From Maritimibacter sp. (GTDB taxonomy: Bacteria; Pseudomonadota; Alphaproteobacteria; Rhodobacterales; Rhodobacteraceae), in assembly GCA_003520545.1 (NCBI GenBank), contig DOUP01000160.1, forward strand, positions 1 through 12,125: a DNA stretch of 12,125 nucleotides, written 5' to 3'. A program made the translations under genes and the position numbers. Positions 1 through 5,803 of the stretch are shown in pieces. The notes under the pieces were generated by a model that saw only the letters and a program-made list of their open reading frames with translations, did not search any database and was not told where the DNA came from. Every line of letters begins with the position of its first letter. Position 1 is the stretch's first letter.

Positions 1-147
1 GACATCCTGCTCGACACGATGTTCGAGCTTCCGGGGCTTGAGAACGTCGAAGAAGTGGTGGTCAACGAAGAGGCGGCCAATACGGACGCGAAACCGCTGA
101 TCATCTACGGCGAAGAGACCGGCAAGAAAGAGGGCGCGTCGGCCTGA
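1..147 (+). CDS. clpX: ATP-dependent Clp protease ATP-binding subunit ClpX, C-terminal end (partial)
   Basis: Reading frame 1 is open from the left edge and ends at TGA 145-147, giving the last 48 residues. The segment reads DILLDTMFELPGLENVEEVV, then a short variable stretch, then AKPLIIYGEE. This matches the end of ClpX, where E. coli has LLDTMYDLPSMEDVEKVV followed by KPLLIYG. ClpX is the AAA+ unfoldase that feeds substrates into the ClpP peptidase in the cytoplasm. The AAA+ motor, zinc-binding domain and ClpP-contacting loop would all lie outside the window, so only the C-terminal helical region is seen. A terminator follows about 26 bases downstream, so clpX is the last gene of its transcription unit. 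The family call is firm although the piece is short. Confidence 0.88.
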   Translation, partial: DILLDTMFELPGLENVEEVVVNEEAANTDAKPLIIYGEETGKKEGASA

Positions 148-173
148 TCCTGCGTCCGAGCCAAAACCGAAAG

Positions 174-199
174 CGGCGTCCTGTGGGGCGCCGTTTTTT
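174..199 (+). terminator. Intrinsic terminator after clpX
   Basis: A 7-bp GC-rich stem (CGGCGTC 174-180 with GGCGCCG 187-193, one T-G wobble) closes a 6-base loop and is followed directly by six T (194-199). It sits 26 bases after the clpX stop codon, the classic position and form of a Rho-independent terminator. Confidence 0.85.
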
Positions 200-271
200 G
201 TTGCACGGAGGCTTGTCGTCGCGCTGGATTCCGGGTTCATCTTGCACACAACGGATTGAAAGGCGCACGTC

Positions 272-652
272 ATGGACCGCAAACACATCTCCTCCGGCTC
301 ACCCTTCGAGGCACAGATCGGCTATTCCCGCGCGGTTGCGGTGGATGGTTGGGTCTTCGTGTCGGGCACGACAGGGTATGATTACGCGACCATGACCATG
401 CCCGACGACGTGGCCGATCAATGCGCCAATGCCTTGGCCACGATCGAGAACGCGCTCCGAGATGCGGGCGGGAGCCTCGATGATGTGGTGCAGGTGAAGT
501 ACATCCTGCCTGACGGAGGCGATTTCGAAGCGTGCTGGCCAGTTCTCTCCGGGGCTTTCGCGACGGCCAAACCGGCCGCGACCATGATCGAGGCGCGGTT
601 GATGAAGCCGGAAATGAAGATCGAGATCGAAGCCGTCGCGCGGTTGTCCTGA
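272..652 (+). CDS. Rid family (YjgF/YER057c/UK114) protein, non-RidA subfamily
   Basis: A 126-residue protein of the usual length for the Rid family, whose members form trimers with ligand sites between subunits. Family hallmarks are the N-terminal GYSRAVAVDGWVFVSGTTGY strand pair, the central ALRDAGGSLDDVVQVKYIL segment and the C-terminal KPEMKIEIEAVAR, which matches KDVKIEIEAIA of E. coli RidA without gaps. In that alignment the arginine essential for RidA 2-aminoacrylate deamination (PTR in RidA) is alanine here (PAA). The protein is therefore probably not a RidA-type enamine/imine deaminase but one of the other Rid subfamilies, whose substrates are poorly known. The start is ATG 272, with GAAAGG at 258-263 as ribosome binding site. 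It appears to be a single-gene unit, bounded by the clpX terminator on the left and a convergent terminator on the right. Family sure; function unknown. Confidence 0.88.
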   Translation: MDRKHISSGSPFEAQIGYSRAVAVDGWVFVSGTTGYDYATMTMPDDVADQCANALATIENALRDAGGSLDDVVQVKYILPDGGDFEACWPVLSGAFATAKPAATMIEARLMKPEMKIEIEAVARLS

Positions 653-668
653 CTCATAACGGCCCGCC

Positions 669-690
669 AAAAAACCTGTTTCACGGGTTT
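669..690. terminator. Terminator between two convergent genes
   Basis: AAACCTG (672-678) pairs with CGGGTTT (684-690) around a 5-base loop, with one wobble pair. On the minus strand the stem runs into six T (the A run 669-674 on the plus strand), so it works best for the small minus-strand gene ending at 704. On the plus strand only the three T of the stem follow, so termination of the Rid gene would be weaker. Confidence 0.6.
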
Positions 691-703
691 GTGGGTCTAA
701 GCC

Positions 704-1003
704 CTAGTCGATGAGAACGTTCACTGCGCTTCGTGTCCTGTCGATGGCGACGGCGCTTGCGCGGTCGAATGCGTTTTGCGCCTTTTCGTAGGGGCCGGCC
801 TGTGCCTTCGCGGCGAACTGATCGAGACCGCCCATCGGGTTCATCACAGGCGTCGTGGCGTGCCGCCCCTCGACGACGACCGACGCGGCGCTATCCATGC
901 GCGGTGCGGGGTCCCGATCGGGGTCGGAAGCCCCGCCCAGCTGGAAACCGCCAATCAATACGGCGCCGACGGCCAAGGCACCAAGGTTGTGAAATTCGAA
1001 CAT
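704..1003 (-). CDS. Small exported or membrane-anchored protein of unknown function
   Basis: I do not recognise this 99-residue protein. The frame is open much further upstream, but the start at 1003 is chosen because AGGAG (minus strand, 1014-1010) stands 6 bases before this ATG. Residues about 7-25 form one hydrophobic segment (LGALAVGAVLIGGFQLGGA) ending in small residues, so it could be a signal peptide. It has almost no N-terminal positive charge, however, so a membrane anchor is equally possible. The remainder is polar and rich in Ala, Asp and Arg. Residues about 62-98 (QFAAKAQAGPYEKAQNAFDR onward) look helical and amphipathic. No cysteine and no catalytic motif is visible. It is convergent with the Rid gene and divergent from NDUFA12. 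It could be a lineage-restricted envelope protein. A spurious ORF is less likely given the good ribosome binding site and the terminator after the stop. Confidence 0.6.
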   Translation of the reverse strand: MFEFHNLGALAVGAVLIGGFQLGGASDPDRDPAPRMDSAASVVVEGRHATTPVMNPMGGLDQFAAKAQAGPYEKAQNAFDRASAVAIDRTRSAVNVLID

Positions 1004-1013
1004 GCTGTTCTCC

Positions 1014-1025
1014 TGCCAATTGGCA
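1014..1025. promoter_or_regulatory. 12-bp perfect palindrome touching the ribosome binding site of the small gene
   Basis: TGCCAATTGGCA is a perfect 12-bp palindrome. Its first base overlaps the AGGAG ribosome binding site (1010-1014) of the minus-strand gene starting at 1003, and it lies in the divergent region shared with NDUFA12. It could be a dimeric repressor site or, in RNA, a four-base-pair hairpin directly before the ribosome binding site. The rest of the divergent region (1026-1189) shows no convincing sigma-70 promoter to me. Confidence 0.35.
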
Positions 1026-1189
1026 AACTCAAATGTGAAACGATTATCGTGCACAAAAATGTCGAAATGAGGGCATTGGTGCCGGTTTGGAATAAACGGA
1101 CCTCGGCGACGGATGGCTGCATCGGCGCTTCGGGCTGGACCTCGCTCAGCCAATGCGCCATACGGGGAGAGACGAATTCGGAGGCTTTC

Positions 1190-1564
1190 ATGCGGTTCAT
1201 TCTGTCCCTTCTGACTTGGTGGCACGAGGAAACTCTCGGCACGCGGATCTACACTTGGCGCAAGGGCGTCAAGGTGGGTGAAGATGCGCAGGGCAACGTG
1301 TTTTATCGCAACAAGGCGGACACCAAACGCTGGGTCTGCTATGCGGGCGAACCCGAGGCGAGCCGCATCGCGCCCGATTGGCACGGCTGGCTGCATCGCA
1401 CCTTCGACGACAATCCGGCCGAAGCGCCGCTGGCGCACAAGGATTGGGAAAAACCGCATCAGGACAACCTGACGGGCACGGCCATGGCCTATGCGCCCGC
1501 AGGGTCGATCCGCCGCGAGAGGCCGGTCGAGCGTTCCGACTACGAGGCGTGGCAGCCGGAATAA
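1190..1564 (+). CDS. NADH:ubiquinone oxidoreductase subunit NDUFA12 family protein
   Basis: A 124-residue protein of the NDUFA12 (B17.2) family, an accessory subunit of respiratory complex I shared by mitochondria and alphaproteobacteria. It sits on the membrane-facing side of the peripheral arm and helps assembly or stability; it has no redox centre. Visible signatures are GVKVGEDAQGNVFYRN (26-41), KRWVCYAGEPEASRIAPDWH (46-65) with the following WLH, and EKPHQDNLTGTAMAYAPAGS (87-106). The ATG at 1190 has GGAGG at 1180-1184. The frame is open further upstream to 776, but that part overlaps the opposite-strand gene and carries no family similarity. It heads the cluster NDUFA12-mlaD-DUF2155, with 24 bases to the next gene, far from any core nuo operon. 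The family call is very secure. Confidence 0.93.
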   Translation: MRFILSLLTWWHEETLGTRIYTWRKGVKVGEDAQGNVFYRNKADTKRWVCYAGEPEASRIAPDWHGWLHRTFDDNPAEAPLAHKDWEKPHQDNLTGTAMAYAPAGSIRRERPVERSDYEAWQPE

Positions 1565-1588
1565 GCGCGCCGGAGCCGGGGGCCGGGC

Positions 1589-2047
1589 ATGGTGATCCAG
1601 AGAAACGAATGGGCCGAAGTGGTGACGGGTGGCGTGGTGCTGGCCGTCGCTTTGCTTTTTGCGCTCTATGCTTTGGGTGTGACCGGTGATTTTCGCGCGG
1701 GCGCGTCCGATGTGGTGCGTTACCGCGTGTCCTTGGTCGAGGCTGGGGGCGTGTCCGAAGGCACCGAAGTTCGTGTGGCCGGTGTGCGCGTGGGGCGTGT
1801 GGACTGGGTCGAGTTGAACCCGGCGACCTTCGCGGCCGAAACAGAGCTGGCCGTCGATTCCAATTTCGAGTTTCCGGCTGACAGTGTCGCGCTGGTGTCC
1901 AGCGAAGGCCTGCTTGGCGGGACTTATGTCGAGATCCGACCGGGTCAGGCCACGCACAGCCTAGCACCGGGTGATCGGTTGCGGGCGATCGTGCCCGAGA
2001 CCGGCCTCGTAGATTTCCTCCTACAGGCTTTGAACGGGAGACGTTGA
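1589..2047 (+). CDS. mlaD: MlaD-like MCE domain protein (phospholipid transport, periplasmic)
   Basis: A 152-residue protein with one N-terminal transmembrane helix (about 12-30, VTGGVVLAVALLFALYALGV) followed by a single MCE domain (about 43-120: YRVSLVEAGGVSEGTEVRVA, GVRVGRVDWVEL, LVSSEGLLGGTYVEIRPG). A short hydrophobic tail helix follows (LVDFLLQALNG). This is the layout of MlaD, the hexameric substrate-binding subunit of the Mla ABC system that moves phospholipids between inner and outer membrane to keep outer-membrane asymmetry. The length is that of a single-MCE MlaD. No mlaE (permease) or mlaF (ATPase) is nearby, so it is a detached subunit whose partners must be encoded elsewhere. 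The start codon has only a weak ribosome binding site (GGAG at 1572-1575 is rather far). The stop overlaps the next ATG by one base (TGATG), indicating translational coupling to the DUF2155 gene. Confidence 0.88.
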   Translation: MVIQRNEWAEVVTGGVVLAVALLFALYALGVTGDFRAGASDVVRYRVSLVEAGGVSEGTEVRVAGVRVGRVDWVELNPATFAAETELAVDSNFEFPADSVALVSSEGLLGGTYVEIRPGQATHSLAPGDRLRAIVPETGLVDFLLQALNGRR

Positions 2048-2604
2048 TGATGCGCGCGACCCCAATTCTCACCCTCATGGCCATGCTCGCCACGGGGCCG
2101 CTTCTGGCGCAGGACGCTCAGCAGTTCGAACCGCTCGACATCATCGAGGGGCCGGGCGATGCACCGGAAGACCTGATTTTCGATGAGGACGCACCTTTCG
2201 ATGAATACGGCAATCCGATCATCGAGGGTGAGGAGGGGTTCGACCCGGATGCGCCCATGAGGTTGGGCGAGGGCGAAACGGTTACAACGGTTCAAGAAGG
2301 CCCGGAAGTGACCGAGGGCACCGGCGCGGTGCTGCGCGGGCTCGATAAGCTGGCTGGCACGCCCATCGACCTGACCCTTGCGAAAGGCGAGACCGGCGCG
2401 CTGGGGTGGTTGCAGGTGACTCTCGCGGAGTGCCGTTACCCGACGGACAATCCCATGGGGGACGGGTTCGCGCACCTCGTGATCCGGGAAAACAACGAGG
2501 AAACGCCGATTTTCGACGGCTGGATGGTCGCCTCGTCACCGGCGCTGTCTGCGCTCGATCACTCGCGTTTCGACGTCTGGGTGATCCGCTGCACCACGGA
2601 GTGA
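2047..2604 (+). CDS. Exported DUF2155 domain protein
   Basis: A 185-residue protein starting at ATG 2047, with GGAG at 2037-2040; the TTG just before and the ATG at 2050 are alternatives. Residues 1-21 form a signal peptide (MMRATPILTLMAMLATGPLLA) cleaved probably before QDAQ, so the protein is periplasmic. A long acidic, proline- and glycine-rich linker (about 22-90) leads to the DUF2155 domain (about 92-185). Its typical features are LDKLAG near the start, LGWLQVTLAECRYP, IFDGWMVASSPALSALDHSR and the final DVWVIRC. The two cysteines (in AECRY and VIRC) could form a disulfide. The biochemical role of DUF2155 is not established. Coupling to MlaD suggests an envelope function. The 3' end overlaps the end of convergent aat by 46 bases. 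Confidence 0.87.
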   Translation: MMRATPILTLMAMLATGPLLAQDAQQFEPLDIIEGPGDAPEDLIFDEDAPFDEYGNPIIEGEEGFDPDAPMRLGEGETVTTVQEGPEVTEGTGAVLRGLDKLAGTPIDLTLAKGETGALGWLQVTLAECRYPTDNPMGDGFAHLVIRENNEETPIFDGWMVASSPALSALDHSRFDVWVIRCTTE

Positions 2605-3218
2605 GCATCGGGGAGCGGCTTGGAGTGGATATCTGCTTCACCGCTCGCCAAGGCATCCTGAAGCATCCCGAGATAGCGCGCCCGAGGCACTTCGATCCCG
2701 CCGAGTGAGGCGAGGTGCGGGGTCAGGAATTGCGTGTCGAAGAGGGTGAAGCCGGTTTGCGCGAGATGGACCACCAGCGTGGCGAGCGCGATCTTTGACG
2801 CATCGCGGCGGCGCGAGAACATGCTCTCGCCGAAGAAGACACGACCCATCGTGACGCCGTAGACGCCGCCGACAAGGTCATCCTCGTCCCACAGTTCCAG
2901 GGAATGGGCGTGCCCGGTATCGAACAGCGCATGATACCCGGCGCGGATCGGGGCGTTGATCCAGGTGTCGTCACGCTCCGAACAGCCGTCTATGACCGCG
3001 TCGAAGGCTTGGTCCAGCGAGACACGATAGGGCGCACGGCGTATGGTTTTCGCAAGCGAGCGGGACAGGTGAAACCCGTCGATTGGAAGGATGCCCCGCA
3101 GTTTTGGATCGACCCAAAAGACGCTTGGGTCGGTTCGTGTTTCTGCCATTGGGAAAATACCCGAGGCGTAGGCGCGCAGAAGCAGATCAGGGGATAGGCC
3201 GTCTACTTCGTCGCGCAT
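2559..3218 (-). CDS. aat: Leucyl/phenylalanyl-tRNA--protein transferase
   Basis: A 219-residue enzyme that adds Leu or Phe from aminoacyl-tRNA to proteins with N-terminal Lys or Arg, making N-degrons for ClpS/ClpAP. It uses the GNAT-like fold. Signatures: LLRAYASGIFPMAE near the N-terminus, FWVDPKLRGILP, the SLAKTIRRAPYRVSLDQAFD segment, TWINAPIRAGYHALFDTGHA, SLELWDEDDLVGGVYGVTMG, VFFGESMFSRRRDASKIAL, and DTQFLTPHLASLGG. The ATG at 3218 is only 3 bases after the accC stop, and its GGAG ribosome binding site lies inside the last accC codons, so the two genes are translationally coupled. It is the last gene of accB-accC-aat. The stop at 2559 lies inside the convergent DUF2155 gene, and no terminator is visible at this end. 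Confidence 0.95.
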   Translation of the reverse strand: MRDEVDGLSPDLLLRAYASGIFPMAETRTDPSVFWVDPKLRGILPIDGFHLSRSLAKTIRRAPYRVSLDQAFDAVIDGCSERDDTWINAPIRAGYHALFDTGHAHSLELWDEDDLVGGVYGVTMGRVFFGESMFSRRRDASKIALATLVVHLAQTGFTLFDTQFLTPHLASLGGIEVPRARYLGMLQDALASGEADIHSKPLPDAHSVVQRITQTSKRE

Positions 3219-3221
3219 CCA

Positions 3222-4574
3222 TCACTCCAAATTCTCGGCGAGCCAATGTTCCAGCCAGTGGATATCGTAGTTCCCGGTGAGGATGTCCTCCTCGGCGAGC
3301 AAGGCATTGAACAGCGGGATCGTCGTATCGACGCCGTCGATGACCAGTTCACCCAAGGCCCGGTGCAGACGCGAGAGCGCCTCGGGCCGATCGCGACCAT
3401 GGACGATCAGCTTGCCGATGAGGCTGTCGTAATAGGGCGGGATCGAATAGCCATCGTAAAGCGCGCTGTCCATCCGCACGCCAAGCCCGCCGGGTGCGTG
3501 GTACTGCGTGATCTTGCCCGGCGAGGGCGAGAAGTTAGGCAATTTCTCGGCGTTGATGCGAATCTCGATGCAGTGGCCGTTGATGGTCAGATCATCCTGG
3601 GTGAAGGACAGCGGGTAGCCTTCGGCCACGCGGATTTGTTCGCGGACCAGATCGACGCCGAAGATACCTTCGGTCACCGGGTGTTCGACCTGAAGGCGGG
3701 TGTTCATTTCGATGAAATAGAACTCGCCGTCTTCATACAGGAATTCGATGGTTCCCGCGCCGGAATAGCCCATTTCGGCAATCGCGTTGGCGCAGATGGA
3801 CCCGATCCGGTCACGTTCTTCTTGCGAAATCGAAGGACCGGGGGCTTCCTCGAAAACCTTCTGATGGCGACGCTGGAGCGAACAGTCGCGTTCGGCCAGG
3901 TGGACGCCGCCGCCCTTGCCATCGCCGAAAACCTGCACTTCGATATGGCGCGGTTTCTGGAGGTACTTCTCCATGTAAACTTCGTCGTTGCCGAAGGCCG
4001 CTTTCGATTCGGAGCGCGCGGTGCGGAAGGCGTTGTCCAGCTTGGCCTCCGACTCGGCCACTTTCATGCCGCGCCCGCCGCCACCGGCGGTCGCCTTGAT
4101 GATGACCGGGTAGCCCATTTCGGCGGCCGTTTTGCGCGCGGTTTCCAGATCGGGAACACCGCCCTTGGAACCCGGAACCACCGGGATGCCGAGCTTTTCG
4201 GCGGTTTCCTTTGCGGTGATCTTGTCACCCATCTGGCGGATGTGTTCGGCCGAGGGCCCGATGAAAAGCAGGTCGTGGTCCTCGACGATCTGCACGAAGG
4301 CCGCGTTCTCTGACAGGAAACCGTAGCCCGGGTGGATCGCCTGTGCGCCGGTGACCTCACAGGCCGCGATGATCGAGGGGATGTGCAGGTAGCTCAGCGT
4401 GCTGGAGGGCGGGCCGATGCAGACGCTTTCGTCGGCCATGCGCACATGCATGGCGTCGGCGTCGGCGGTGGAGTGGACCGCGACGGTGGCGATTCCCATC
4501 TCACGGGCGGCACGAATGACACGGAGCGCAATTTCGCCCCGGTTCGCGATCAGGATCTTGTCGAAGTTCGCCAT
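3222..4574 (-). CDS. accC: Acetyl-CoA carboxylase biotin carboxylase subunit
   Basis: A 450-residue protein, the normal length for AccC. It carboxylates the biotin on AccB using ATP and bicarbonate, the first half-reaction of acetyl-CoA carboxylase and of fatty acid synthesis, in the cytoplasm. Domains in order: biotin carboxylase N-domain (1-115; ILIANRGEIALRVIRAAREM), ATP-grasp (about 116-330; glycine-rich ATAGGGGRGMKV at 161-172), and the C-terminal domain (about 335-445). Active-site residues are seen in FIEMNTRLQVEHPVTE: E289, N291 and R293, equivalent to E288, N290 and R292 of E. coli. K118 (MGDKITAKE) is also present. The gene starts 9 bases after accB and runs into aat. No frameshift or missing key residue. 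Confidence 0.97.
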   Translation of the reverse strand: MANFDKILIANRGEIALRVIRAAREMGIATVAVHSTADADAMHVRMADESVCIGPPSSTLSYLHIPSIIAACEVTGAQAIHPGYGFLSENAAFVQIVEDHDLLFIGPSAEHIRQMGDKITAKETAEKLGIPVVPGSKGGVPDLETARKTAAEMGYPVIIKATAGGGGRGMKVAESEAKLDNAFRTARSESKAAFGNDEVYMEKYLQKPRHIEVQVFGDGKGGGVHLAERDCSLQRRHQKVFEEAPGPSISQEERDRIGSICANAIAEMGYSGAGTIEFLYEDGEFYFIEMNTRLQVEHPVTEGIFGVDLVREQIRVAEGYPLSFTQDDLTINGHCIEIRINAEKLPNFSPSPGKITQYHAPGGLGVRMDSALYDGYSIPPYYDSLIGKLIVHGRDRPEALSRLHRALGELVIDGVDTTIPLFNALLAEEDILTGNYDIHWLEHWLAENLE

Positions 4575-4583
4575 GGGCTGCGC

Positions 4584-5087
4584 TTACTCGATGATCATCA
4601 AGGGAGCGCCGAATTCGACCGGATCGCCGTCCCCGACAAGGATGCGTTTCACGGTTCCGGCCTTGGGCGCGGGGATTTGGTTCATTGTCTTCATTGCTTC
4701 GACGATGAGAAGCGTGTCGCCTTCGGCCACTTTGTCGCCCGGCTTCACGAAGGGGGGCGTGCCGGGTTCGGCTTGCAGGTAAATGGTGCCGACCATAGGC
4801 GAGGTCACGGCGCCGGGGTGGCTTGCCGGATCATCGCCTGCGGTGTCTGCGGCGGGTGCGGCCGCGGGCGCAGGGGCCGCGGGTGCTGCGGGAGCGGGTG
4901 CAGCGGCCGGAGCAGGCGCGGCCATCTGGGGTGCCATCATCACACCGCCGCGGCTGACACGGACGTTCAGTCGGTCGGCCTCGCCGTATTCGCGGTCCAC
5001 TTCGACCTCGGTCAGATCGTTATCCTGCAGAATCTCAGCCAATGCCTTGATGAAGGCCACATCGCTGTCATGGTTTTTCTTGGTCAT
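4584..5087 (-). CDS. accB: Acetyl-CoA carboxylase biotin carboxyl carrier protein
   Basis: A 167-residue AccB (BCCP). Residues 4-50 are the N-terminal region (FIKALAEILQDNDLTEVEVD), and 52-85 are a flexible Ala-Pro linker. Residues 95-167 are the biotinyl domain with the EAMKTMN motif, so K133 is the biotinylated lysine that swings between AccC and the carboxyltransferase AccAD. The lipoyl/biotinyl fold also shows SPMVGTIYL, FVKPGDKVAEGDTLLIVEAM and the closing VEFGAPLMIIE. It is the first gene of accB-accC-aat. In related genomes I would expect aroQ just upstream; here an unrelated gene of unknown function is found instead. The Ala-Pro linker is GC-rich and of low complexity at the DNA level (about 4837-4935). 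Confidence 0.96.
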   Translation of the reverse strand: MTKKNHDSDVAFIKALAEILQDNDLTEVEVDREYGEADRLNVRVSRGGVMMAPQMAAPAPAAAPAPAAPAAPAPAAAPAADTAGDDPASHPGAVTSPMVGTIYLQAEPGTPPFVKPGDKVAEGDTLLIVEAMKTMNQIPAPKAGTVKRILVGDGDPVEFGAPLMIIE

Positions 5088-5136
5088 GCCGTCCTCGAAC
5101 CAGCGCCCCCATTCTCAGTGGGGCAAACGTGAACCG

Positions 5137-5165
5137 TGTATAAGCGTTAGCGCCGGAAGTGAAAA
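5137..5165 (-). promoter_or_regulatory. Candidate sigma-70 promoter of accB-accC-aat
   Basis: On the minus strand, TTTTCA (5165-5160, 4 of 6 to the -35 consensus) and TATACA (5142-5137, 4 of 6 to the -10 consensus) are separated by exactly 17 bases. They lie about 50 bases before the accB start. The leader that would follow contains a short GCCCC/GGGGC hairpin (5105-5109 with 5120-5124). The spacing is ideal but the boxes are only moderate. Confidence 0.4.
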
Positions 5166-5174
5166 GCATGGGAT

Positions 5175-5194
5175 GCGATTTCGACGGAAATCGC
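5175..5194. repeat. Perfect 8-bp inverted repeat between the unknown gene and accB
   Basis: GCGATTTC (5175-5182) and GAAATCGC (5187-5194) are perfect inverted repeats around the 4-base spacer GACG. No T run follows on either strand, so it is not a standard terminator. It lies about 10 bases upstream of the candidate accB -35 box and 27 bases after the stop of the preceding minus-strand gene. It could be a transcription-factor site for the acc operon or a 3' stabilising hairpin for the upstream transcript. Confidence 0.45.
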
Positions 5195-5220
5195 TGTAAG
5201 CCGCTTGGCCGAGGTCGCGA

Positions 5221-5682
5221 TCAGTCTTGATCAGGGGCGGTGTCGGCCCTTGACGACGGCGGCGTCGATGTCAGGGTCGCCGTCCGCGTGCCCTCCGGGT
5301 CTTGTACGCTCTCGGCCGGTTGTCCGGTATCGGCGACCGTCGCTGCCTGCAAAGCCTCCGCGTCGCGGTCCATTGCGCGGGCGGATTCCATGCGCGCCAG
5401 TTTCTGTTGCAGGTCGCTTTCGACTTCCAGCAGGCTGACTTCGAAGGACGGGGGCGGGCCTGCGGAACGACGACCCTGGGCCACGGCCTGCCGCAGGGCG
5501 AGGATGTCGCGGCCGGCATCTGCTTGATCGTTCTGCCGGGAATAGGCGCTGGACTGATTGCCCGCGCCGGAGGCTTCGGGTTTGGGGGCCACGCGCTGGA
5601 CCCGCACGGGCTGCGGCTCGGGCGCGGTTGGACCCACGACGAGAGCCTTGGCGCCGATCTGTGCGACACTGGAAAAATCCAT
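5221..5682 (-). CDS. Hypothetical protein, helical middle region with disordered ends
   Basis: A 153-residue protein I do not recognise. The start at 5682 is chosen because GGAG (5693-5690, minus strand) stands 7 bases before this ATG; the frame extends to 5754 without a better site. The N-terminus is MDFSSVAQIGAKALVVGPTA, with no signal peptide or membrane helix. Then comes a Pro/Gln/Ser-rich stretch, then a probably helical part (about 72-122) containing ILALRQAVAQGRRSAGPPPS and FEVSLLEVESDLQQKLARME with regular hydrophobic spacing suggesting a short coiled coil. The last 30 residues are Thr/Asp/Pro-rich and likely disordered. A competing frame on the same strand (5231-5752) is Arg/Pro-rich and looks like a shadow. 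It may be its own unit, separated from accB by 133 bases. It could be a cytoplasmic adaptor or a flagellum-related small protein, but nothing in the sequence proves either. Confidence 0.6.
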   Translation of the reverse strand: MDFSSVAQIGAKALVVGPTAPEPQPVRVQRVAPKPEASGAGNQSSAYSRQNDQADAGRDILALRQAVAQGRRSAGPPPSFEVSLLEVESDLQQKLARMESARAMDRDAEALQAATVADTGQPAESVQDPEGTRTATLTSTPPSSRADTAPDQD

Positions 5683-5742
5683 TATTGAGCTCCGCATTTG
5701 GAGCCCCCACCACTTCTCTTCTATCTTTCGCGCGACGCCGGG

Positions 5743-5756
5743 TTTTGTCCACAAAA
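5743..5756. promoter_or_regulatory. Inverted repeat TTTTGT-CC-ACAAAA upstream of the unknown gene
   Basis: A 6-bp perfect inverted repeat with a 2-base centre, flanked on both sides by CCGG (5738-5741 and 5759-5762). It lies 60 bases before the start of the minus-strand hypothetical gene, and downstream of the TetR gene end, so a protein-binding site is plausible. The core TTGTCCACA also differs by one base from the DnaA-box consensus TTATNCACA, but a single site proves nothing. Confidence 0.3.
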
Positions 5757-5803
5757 ATCCGGGAGCGGGGTTAAGGACAGGTGAAGGCTGGCGTCAACAG
5801 ACC

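Noticed and set aside
1004..1957. Long minus-strand open frame extending from the small gene up to 1957 (417 codons in total)
   Set aside because: It lies antisense to NDUFA12 and mlaD, is rich in Arg/His/Pro, and only its last 99 codons have a ribosome binding site. High GC content explains the open frame.
3246..4313. 355-codon plus-strand frame antisense to accC
   Set aside because: It is a mirror frame of a highly conserved, intact accC; no family resemblance and no ribosome binding site.
4837..4935. GC-rich repetitive stretch that might be a tandem DNA repeat
   Set aside because: It encodes the Ala-Pro linker of AccB, a normal feature of the protein, so low complexity at the protein level explains it.
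5231..5752. Alternative 173-codon frame on the same strand as the unknown gene upstream of accB
   Set aside because: It is dominated by Arg, Gly and Pro and lacks a ribosome binding site, whereas the chosen frame has GGAG at proper spacing.
5747..5755. Possible DnaA box or replication origin signal
   Set aside because: One near-match to the box, no cluster of boxes and no origin-linked genes nearby.
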